Positions 58,293 to 64,000 of a stretch of 64,000 nucleotides of DNA are shown piece after piece. The notes under the pieces were generated by a model that was not told the origin of the DNA, did not search any database, and saw only the letters and a list, made by a program, of their open reading frames with translations. The position numbers and the translations under genes are program-made. The stretch is from Shewanella piezotolerans WP3 (GTDB lineage Bacteria; Pseudomonadota; Gammaproteobacteria; Enterobacterales; Shewanellaceae): contig NC_011566.1 of NCBI RefSeq assembly GCF_000014885.1, forward strand, positions 62,001-126,000. Direction: 5' to 3'. Position 1 is the stretch's first letter; every line of letters starts with the position of its first letter.

Positions 58293-59593
58293 GCTGGGCA
58301 TTCATCACCTCGGGAAAGTGGTTAAAAGGCTCTGTTCGGCTGTGGTTATTTGATCTTGGTTGCGCCAGTTTTCTGGGTGTTGGATTGCTGGGGTTGGTTA
58401 TGGCTTTGGGAGTGCCTTTTTTACTCCCTGATGACACTGAGCACAAAGTCGACACCCTAATGCTGCTGATGAATATGTTTGTCGCTTCAACTTGTGTCGC
58501 TATTGGTTGGCAGATGAACCGCTTAGCAGCCACAGAGTGGGCGGCTATTGTGCCTCAATACCGGCAAAGTGTGCTGCTACAAGCGCTTGGGTTATTGATA
58601 ACTAGCCTTATAATCGCCACCATTTTTTTAGCAGCACATAACGCATTTGATAAGTTTGATGAGCTACTGTTGACACTATTGTTCGGGCTCGGGTTTCTCT
58701 ATTTTAGCTTGAAGAATAGCAGTGCTTTTCATCTATCATTTGTATTGTATGTCTCTTTGCCGATGTTGCCTTACTTGGCTGCTCTGTTGCCGTCAACAGG
58801 TAGTGCTTTGTTATTGTTTGCAGATCTGGTTTTAGCAGCGCTTTTATGGCGCAAACTATCAAGGTTTGGCTGGAATAATAAGGCGCGTATTGTTTACCTT
58901 AATGGTCTAGAGATGGGCTGGTTATGGTTACCGTCATTTAAGTCTTCCAAGCTGCTTAACCGATTCGAACGTTATCTGCATCCCGCCAACTACTTTATAG
59001 GCCCTATGCTAACAATGATGTTGTTGGCTATGCCAGTGGTGACTCTACTGTTAGCCCTCGGGGCATATATGCTCGATGTGCAGTTGCCTGTGCTATTTTT
59101 GTTGATTCAATTTAGTAGTATCGCTTGCGCAATGTTGCACTGGAGCCGTATTCAACGTTGGCGTGCGGTTGAAAGTCTATTTGTATTGCCTGGCTTTGAT
59201 GGCAAAAAGGGCATGATCAATGCCTTCATGCTAACTCAATACCGTTTACTGGCAATATTGACCGTTAGCATGATGGTGACCGCTGCATTAGTTAGCTTGC
59301 TATCACCACAAATTAGCTTGTCGGTTTGGTCGCACATTGTGTTAAGTAATGTAATTGGTTGCGCAGCGATATTAGGCTTGGGCTCGATGTGCCGCACTTC
59401 AATGCAGATTTCTGCCACGATATTTTTAGTCGCACTGCAATCGGGTTGGGTATCTTCGTCACTGTCGACGGTGCAACATGGTGGTGATATTTGGCGCTGG
59501 GTAGCTTGGGACATTCCGCTGCTGGTTTTGGCCCTATTATGCCTTTGGTACGCGAAATATCGATTATGGCGTGGAGATCTACTCTCTGACTAG
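58289..59593 (+). CDS. multi-spanning ABC transporter membrane subunit
   Basis: A 434 aa protein with at least ten hydrophobic segments, for instance SFLGVGLLGLVMALGVPFLL-like helices near the N-terminus, then LFGLGFLYFSL, and a C-terminal VLALLCLWYAKYR. No catalytic motif. Its 4 bp overlap with the ATPase gene makes it the transporter's membrane part. The stop codon TAG lies within a CTAG that begins the element at 59590. Confidence 0.8.
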   Translation: MSWAFITSGKWLKGSVRLWLFDLGCASFLGVGLLGLVMALGVPFLLPDDTEHKVDTLMLLMNMFVASTCVAIGWQMNRLAATEWAAIVPQYRQSVLLQALGLLITSLIIATIFLAAHNAFDKFDELLLTLLFGLGFLYFSLKNSSAFHLSFVLYVSLPMLPYLAALLPSTGSALLLFADLVLAALLWRKLSRFGWNNKARIVYLNGLEMGWLWLPSFKSSKLLNRFERYLHPANYFIGPMLTMMLLAMPVVTLLLALGAYMLDVQLPVLFLLIQFSSIACAMLHWSRIQRWRAVESLFVLPGFDGKKGMINAFMLTQYRLLAILTVSMMVTAALVSLLSPQISLSVWSHIVLSNVIGCAAILGLGSMCRTSMQISATIFLVALQSGWVSSSLSTVQHGGDIWRWVAWDIPLLVLALLCLWYAKYRLWRGDLLSD

Positions 59594-59858
59594 GGGCTGT
59601 TGATCTTTCACGGTTGTTTTTGCCGCAGTTTATTGGCTATTTTGACAAGGCGGAGGCTATGCCGTTTAGTTATTCTCCACAAATAGTCTACAACACAGTA
59701 AAAATAGCCAAGAAACGCGGCCCTTTGGGTTCGCTTCAATGCTTCTATTACGGTGTTATGAGCTTTTCACTTAGCCGGCTAAGCTTTATCGCTCAAGCCT
59801 TGTACTAGAAGCATTGAATTCGAACAAAAACTAAGCTCGAAAGATCAACAGCCCCTAG
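59590..59858. mobile_element. 269-bp MITE-like element with perfect 20-bp inverted ends
   Basis: CTAGGGGCTGTTGATCTTTC at 59590-59609 is the exact reverse complement of 59839-59858. Each end carries CTAG, so the element (265 bp without one CTAG) probably sits in a duplicated CTAG target, a pattern seen with IS5-group elements (YTAR), which is inference. It contains a 64-codon frame with no recognised protein and no transposase, so it is non-autonomous. Confidence 0.85.
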
Positions 59859-60061
59859 TTGTTTGAATCTGTATCTTGGGCACGATAGGGTCAGTACTAT
59901 TAATTGCACTTAAACTGGTTATCCTAATTAAATCGGCTTGTTTGAATTGAAGTGGTTGATTGAGCTACGACCTTTTTGTGGCGCTACCCTTTACGCTTGT
60001 TGCTGAGATGTTGTTGTTTCAGTTGAGCTGGTTAGCTTAAGATATTTTTTGTTAATCGAAG

Positions 60062-60091
60062 GCCGTTGATCACCATCAGCGGCTTTTTTTT
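60062..60091 (+). terminator. intrinsic terminator 200 bp after the MITE
   Basis: GCCGTTGAT, loop CACC, ATCAGCGGC (one G-T pair), then T8. No gene ends just before it; the nearest is the ABC membrane subunit at 59593, so the MITE may have separated the two. The rest of 59859-60196 contains no gene that I recognise. Confidence 0.85.
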
Positions 60092-60196
60092 GTGTTTGAC
60101 TTAACACTAATAGAGCAAAAGCTCTTAGTTTTTGCGCGAACTTCGAGTAAACTGATTTCAAAGCGGAACACTTGTAAGCTAAAAGGTAGTTATTTT

Positions 60197-61993
60197 ATGT
60201 CACTCGAGTCATATCACGTTATATCTCTTATACGGCAACAAAGCCAAGCTCTTGGCGATGCGATTGCACTCGAAGGATTCGAAATGGCAGCGCCTTGGCA
60301 TCAAGTGAGCTGGAGCAACTTTGATATTATCACCTCTAAAATTGCACGGCTGTTAATTCAGTTTGGCATTGAATCCCAAGACCGCGCTGTGATCCTTTCA
60401 CAGAACTGTCCGCAGTGGACTTGTGCTGATTTAGGCTTATTAAAGGCTAAAGCGGTTGTTGTACCTATCTATCCAACCAGCACTTTAGAACAAGCTGCTT
60501 ACATTGTTAACGATGCACAAGCAAAGCTGATTTTTGCTGGCGACGCAGAACAGTACGCTATGGCATGCGACTTGGTTGCCAAATGCGACTCTTTATCGCG
60601 TGTAGTGGTATTTGATAAAAGCGTACCGCTTCAAGATACAGTTAATCATTTCTACTTAGACGAGCTGCTTGAGCGTGAACTCGATAAGGTGGCCGATGCC
60701 GAGCTGGAAAAAAGGCTCGCGGCGACTAGCCTTGATGATCTATTAACACTTATCTACACCTCTGGTACCACAGGCGATCCAAAAGGGGTCATGCTGGACT
60801 ACCGCAACATCGCATCTATGGTGCGCCAGCATGATACTTTGCTACCTTTTACACCAGGTGATGTGTCATTAGCCTTTTTGCCACTGAGCCATGTATTTGA
60901 GCGTGGCTGGAGCTTTTACGTATTGTGCCGCGGTGGCCATAACGTGTATCTGTCTAACCCAATGGCTGTGAAAGAGGCGATTGTCCAGATCCGTCCACAT
61001 ACTTTATGCGTGGTGCCGCGTTTCTTAGAGAAGGTGTATAGCGCAGTCCAAGACAAAGTGATTAAAGCCCCAGAGATGAGACAGAAAATGTTCACCTGGG
61101 CGATGTCTGTTGGTCATAAGCAATCTGAAGTGGGTCAAGGGCGTCACAAGGCGTCACTAGGGCTGAGCCTTCAGTGGAAACTGGCTGATAAGCTGGTTTT
61201 CAGTAAATTGAAACAGGTCTTAGGTGGCCGCCTTAAGTTTATGCCTTGCGGTGGTGCAGCACTTGATCCAAACGTAAGTGCATTCTTCCAAAGTATCGAT
61301 GTACCGGTTTTGTGTGGTTATGGCATGACGGAAACCACTGCAACAGCAACCTGTAATACTTTAGCTAACCGTGTACCTGGTTCAAACGGTCAAGTATTGC
61401 CAGAAGTTGAAATAAAACTTGGTAAAGATAACGAAATCTTAGTCCGCGGCGATACTGTTATGCGCGGTTACTACAATCGTCCGCAAGAAACGGCAGATAC
61501 TTTTGAAGATGGCTGGTTAAAAACCGGTGATGCAGGCCGCATTGATGAGCAGGGTAATCTGTTTATCACTGACCGAATTAAAGAACTGATGAAGACCTCA
61601 AACGGCAAGTACGTTGCACCGCAGCGTGTTGAAGGTAAAGTCGGCTGCTGTCCATTCATTGAGCAAGTTGCCATTGTTGCTGATGCACGTAACTACGTCA
61701 CCGCATTGATTGTTCCCGCATTCGAGTCATTAGAATCTTGGGCAAAAGAGAAGGGTGTAAACTACGAATCACAACTCGATTTGTTACGTCACGCTCATGT
61801 GGTTGAGCACTTTGAGCAGCGACTAAAGATGTTGCAATCTGAATTAGCTGGCTTCGAGAAAATCAAAAAGTTTACCCTACTTCCCGATGCCTTTTCGATG
61901 GAAGCGGGTTTAATTACGCCGACAATGAAGTTGCGCCGTAAGGTCATTTACAACAAGTATGCTCTTGAAATCGATAAGATGTATGCTCGTTAA
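60197..61993 (+). CDS. long-chain acyl-CoA ligase (AMP-forming), FadD15/FAA type
   Basis: A 598 aa AMP-forming synthetase. Motifs: the P-loop YTSGTTGDPKGVML, the GYGMTETTATATCN adenine-site motif, TGDAGRIDEQGN with the ribose-binding Asp, and TSNGKYVAPQRVEGKVG containing the C-terminal hinge; the catalytic C-terminal Lys region is present at PTMKLRRKVI. Length and the C-terminal layout match the long FAA/FadD15 group rather than FadD. It activates fatty acids for lipid synthesis or degradation. ATG 60197 is preceded by AAAAGG; the frame is open upstream but with no ribosome site. Confidence 0.92.
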   Translation: MSLESYHVISLIRQQSQALGDAIALEGFEMAAPWHQVSWSNFDIITSKIARLLIQFGIESQDRAVILSQNCPQWTCADLGLLKAKAVVVPIYPTSTLEQAAYIVNDAQAKLIFAGDAEQYAMACDLVAKCDSLSRVVVFDKSVPLQDTVNHFYLDELLERELDKVADAELEKRLAATSLDDLLTLIYTSGTTGDPKGVMLDYRNIASMVRQHDTLLPFTPGDVSLAFLPLSHVFERGWSFYVLCRGGHNVYLSNPMAVKEAIVQIRPHTLCVVPRFLEKVYSAVQDKVIKAPEMRQKMFTWAMSVGHKQSEVGQGRHKASLGLSLQWKLADKLVFSKLKQVLGGRLKFMPCGGAALDPNVSAFFQSIDVPVLCGYGMTETTATATCNTLANRVPGSNGQVLPEVEIKLGKDNEILVRGDTVMRGYYNRPQETADTFEDGWLKTGDAGRIDEQGNLFITDRIKELMKTSNGKYVAPQRVEGKVGCCPFIEQVAIVADARNYVTALIVPAFESLESWAKEKGVNYESQLDLLRHAHVVEHFEQRLKMLQSELAGFEKIKKFTLLPDAFSMEAGLITPTMKLRRKVIYNKYALEIDKMYAR

Positions 61994-62022
61994 CCAGCCG
62001 TAGATAGAAGTTTGATAACAAC

Positions 62023-62048
62023 AAAAAGGGTGCTAAGGCATCCTTTTT
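62023..62048 (+). terminator. intrinsic terminator after the acyl-CoA ligase gene
   Basis: AAAAAGGGTGC, loop TAAG, GCATCCTTTTT, followed by more T. Confidence 0.88.
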
Positions 62049-62173
62049 TTTGTATCTGGCTAATCTGTTGTTAATAACGGCCAGTGTTCAGCCTCGTTGA
62101 CGCATTAGCACCGATATAAAAATGCTGGCTTTACCGTATTGGCTGTTTTATCGGTAGAATGGCGGCAATGTTT

Positions 62174-62386
62174 TATACCCATCCCCTTCTTCGATGGGCG
62201 TTTCTTATAGAAAGAGCATGGGCTTTACTCTGTGTTATTGATTTTACCAAGGCAGCGACCATTAGCTGCAATCAATGCCTCGTCTACATGGATGTTGGTG
62301 CTTAAGTTCAGCATGGAGCAATGAACCTGTGACCAAAGCCCGTTAAACTCCCACTGAATCCTGCATTTTCAGGTCGGATGGGTATA
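62174..62386 (+). repeat. inverted-end intergenic element, copy 3 (213 bp, internally deleted)
   Basis: Starts TATACCCATCCCCTTCTTCG and ends TTCAGGTCGGATGGGTATA. It has lost the first third found in the other copies; the end TATACCCATCC runs straight into the CTTCTTCGATGGGCG block. From there it is nearly identical to the 38616 copy. The rest of 62049-62426 contains no gene. Confidence 0.85.
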
Positions 62387-62426
62387 TACCGATTGGTATC
62401 AGATAATAAATAAAGGATAGAACACC

Positions 62427-62837
62427 GTGAATGAAAGTGAATTCAGCTTAACCATACAACCACGTTTTTGTGAAACAGACGCCTTAGGCCATATCAATAA
62501 TACCGTGTTTCCTGTGTGGTTCGAGGCGGCGCGTGAGCCGATATTTCAGATATTTAACCCAACTCAAGATTTGTCGAAGTGGAATCTGATCATTGCTGGG
62601 TTTAACGTCAACTTTAATGCTCCGACCTACTTTGCTAGCGACGTTATCATTAAAACCTGGGTTAGCCGCATCGGTAATAGTAGCTTTGAGTTAACTCAGA
62701 GTTGTTGGCAAAATGGCAAAAAAACCGTCGAGGCACAAACATCGGTAGTGCATTACGATTATGCGGCGGAAAAAAGTGTGGCGTTAAGCGAGGAGATCCG
62801 AGAGCAATTAGCAACACTCACTGGCGTAGCTGGTTAG
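62427..62837 (+). CDS. 4HBT-fold acyl-CoA thioesterase
   Basis: A 136 aa hotdog-fold protein with the YbgC/4HBT signature: RFCETDALGHINNTVFPVWF (the Asp and His of the active site), FNVNFNAPTYFASDVIIKT, and WVSRIGNSSFELTQSCW. The start codon is GTG with AAAGGA nine bases upstream. It probably hydrolyses acyl-CoAs; chain length cannot be read from sequence. It stands near a second thioesterase at the right edge and an acyl-CoA ligase upstream. Confidence 0.9.
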   Translation: MNESEFSLTIQPRFCETDALGHINNTVFPVWFEAAREPIFQIFNPTQDLSKWNLIIAGFNVNFNAPTYFASDVIIKTWVSRIGNSSFELTQSCWQNGKKTVEAQTSVVHYDYAAEKSVALSEEIREQLATLTGVAG

Positions 62838-62844
62838 CGATTAA

Positions 62845-63552
62845 TTATTCTGCCTCTATGATGATAAAGTGGCAGTTTAGCGGGGCAAACTCCACCTCTT
62901 TGAGTGGCGTGAATAGTTGTGCGGGGCTGTAGCCTCGCCATGTCTTTCTCATTATTTCTTTGCATATATAGTCCTGCTGGTGCTCCATGATGTGAACATT
63001 GAGAGTCTCCCCATCGAACAGCCACCGGCCTTGATAGCTGTTTAGCTGCTCTAGATCTGCATCAAATGGGTCATATTCTAAAGTAACACTACCCGCAGAT
63101 TTCAATGATAATAATGCGTCACCCTCTTCGCAGTTGTCGCTTCTTAGCCAGCTCGGTGGCATTGAAACTGGCTGACTTCCTCGGATATAGAGACCAATAT
63201 TATTGATGCTGTAAAAATGTTTCCCCTCAGCAAACTTAAAGATGTGCGGCTCGCCAAACCTAAGCTCTTGCATGAGAGCTATTAACTGCTCGATAGCATA
63301 TTGATTTTGCTGGGCGGGGTTTATGGCAATGCTCGTATCTGGAAATTCTCTGGGGATCTCCAGTTGTGTCAACGTCACCTTCCAGCCTTGTGCCTCAAGT
63401 TGTTGACTTAATGCATCGAGTTTAGCAGATTCTATTCCGTTACTGCTTATAAAGGCATGCTGTTGTGCGCAGCCATTTAATAGCCAAAAGCACTGCAAAA
63501 TCAATAAACTAAATGCAATTCGCTTAAGTCTTCGAGAGAAATTTCTGAACAT
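62845..63552 (-). CDS. lipoprotein of unknown function
   Basis: A 235 aa protein with a basic N-terminus, a hydrophobic segment (IAFSLLILQCFWLLNGC) and a lipobox LNGC. The mature part contains no motif that I recognise. The ATG at 63552 is used; starts up to 63570 are possible. It overlaps the GNAT gene upstream by about 29 bp, so the two are probably co-transcribed. Confidence 0.65.
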   Translation of the reverse strand: MFRNFSRRLKRIAFSLLILQCFWLLNGCAQQHAFISSNGIESAKLDALSQQLEAQGWKVTLTQLEIPREFPDTSIAINPAQQNQYAIEQLIALMQELRFGEPHIFKFAEGKHFYSINNIGLYIRGSQPVSMPPSWLRSDNCEEGDALLSLKSAGSVTLEYDPFDADLEQLNSYQGRWLFDGETLNVHIMEHQQDYICKEIMRKTWRGYSPAQLFTPLKEVEFAPLNCHFIIIEAE

Positions 63553-63799
63553 ACCAGCAGCTCGCATCAATCTCTAGTCCTTGTGATTTTGCCCAACTCA
63601 AGCCATGTCGAACTAACTTCTCTGCTAAGCCTTTTCCTCGTAACTCTTTTGGGACAAAGGTGTGGCTGAAGTTGCATAAACCTTGGCTATTTAGCGCAGT
63701 GTTACTGGTCGATAACTCGTAAGTGAGCACTGCTTGCGCCGTACCAATATTAATCACAAATTGTTGCTCATCAGGCAGATGGGTAATGTTTTCACTCAT
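63524..63799 (-). CDS. short GNAT-type N-acetyltransferase (YjdJ-like)
   Basis: A 91 aa single-domain protein with the acetyl-CoA loop VPKELRGKGLAEKLVRHGLS and the final strand LEIDASCWYVQKFL, the YjdJ/COG2388 layout. Ribosome site AAGGA lies six bases before the ATG. It ends within the start of the lipoprotein gene. Confidence 0.85.
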   Translation of the reverse strand: MSENITHLPDEQQFVINIGTAQAVLTYELSTSNTALNSQGLCNFSHTFVPKELRGKGLAEKLVRHGLSWAKSQGLEIDASCWYVQKFLSKT

Positions 63800-63867
63800 T
63801 TCAAATCCTTTGAATTCTCTAGGCTTAAACTTACAAAGAAAGTCATACAGAGAACCGCTGCTGACAA

Positions 63868-64000
63868 TTACACCAGCTTATAGGTTTCTAACGCATCCAA
63901 TAGCTGTGGCGTTAGTTGTGCTTTCTGTCCAGTTTTAAAGTTAAACATCACTACCTGAGAAGAGCCAATGGTGGTTACAGCTTGTTGGGTTTGGCTAAAT
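63868..64000 (-). CDS. thioesterase-like protein, C-terminal 43 codons only
   Basis: The frame reads into the window from the right edge and ends VTTIGSSQVVMFNFKTGQKA, then LTPQLLDALETYKLV and stop. The pattern VVMFNFKTGQ-A-LTPQLLDAL matches the C-terminus of YbgC-type 4HBT thioesterases. The start and active site are outside the window. Confidence 0.6.
   Translation of the reverse strand, partial: FSQTQQAVTTIGSSQVVMFNFKTGQKAQLTPQLLDALETYKLV

Noticed and set aside
59614..59808. 64-codon frame inside the MITE
   Set aside because: No ribosome site, no recognised protein; it looks like a chance frame in a non-autonomous element.

Overview
The window looks like a chromosome segment of a marine gammaproteobacterium, most probably Shewanella. 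The 16S variable regions, the gene orders rsmB-fmt-def-(LysM)-dprA-smg, yrdD-tsaC-hemF-aroE-yrdB-yrdA-rrn and gpmM-envC-ctpA-yibQ / yibN-secB-gpsA, and the many TonB receptors all point there. Genus is inferred from composition and gene order; no search was run.

Layout. 1-11.6 kb: housekeeping genes in the order known from E. coli around rrnD (rsmB partial, fmt, def on the minus strand; LysM protein, dprA, smg, yrdD, tsaC, hemF, aroE, yrdB on the plus strand), interrupted by a collagenase-like (M9) lipoprotein and a truncated haemoglobin. 11.7-17.8 kb: a complete rRNA operon (two promoters, boxA, 16S, tRNA-free spacer, 23S, 5S, tRNA-Asp), followed by a decayed second tRNA-Asp copy with a duplicated terminator. 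17.9-27.1 kb: ykgJ, nsrR, yibQ-ctpA-envC-gpmM, a rhodanese, secB, gpsA and a HI0933-family flavoprotein.

27.1-37.7 kb: a siderophore locus. A TonB receptor and an SbnG-like aldolase/citrate synthase diverge from a tightly overlapping five-gene operon (ATP-grasp ligase, NIS synthetase, MFS exporter, NIS synthetase, PLP decarboxylase) with the pvsABCDE (vibrioferrin) gene order. A Fur-box-like site lies in the divergent promoter region.

37.7-47.4 kb: MerR regulator, an SRPBCC pseudogene broken by a repeat insertion, a DMT-family permease, an AraC regulator with a GGDEF protein whose active site is degenerate but whose I-site is intact, then a TonB receptor plus beta-propeller phytase. 47.4-52.8 kb: a repeat-domain lipoprotein, a sparse 0.9 kb stretch, a 48-codon small ORF, an NlpC/P60 lipoprotein, mog, short repeats and a GlxA-type regulator. 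53.3-59.6 kb: two divergent transport operons, S33 peptidase-NatA-NatB-like and a YtrA-type GntR repressor with its ABC exporter, with a palindromic operator candidate between them. 60.2-64 kb: a long-chain acyl-CoA ligase, two thioesterases (one partial), a lipoprotein and a GNAT protein.

The main unexplained structure is non-coding. There is a three-copy family of 213-330 bp elements with inverted ends (38616, 53002, 62174), a separate 269 bp element with perfect 20 bp ends at a CTAG site (59590), a 49 bp two-hairpin repeat with compensatory changes (23S-5S spacer and downstream of mog), and three 50 bp tandem repeats (51257).
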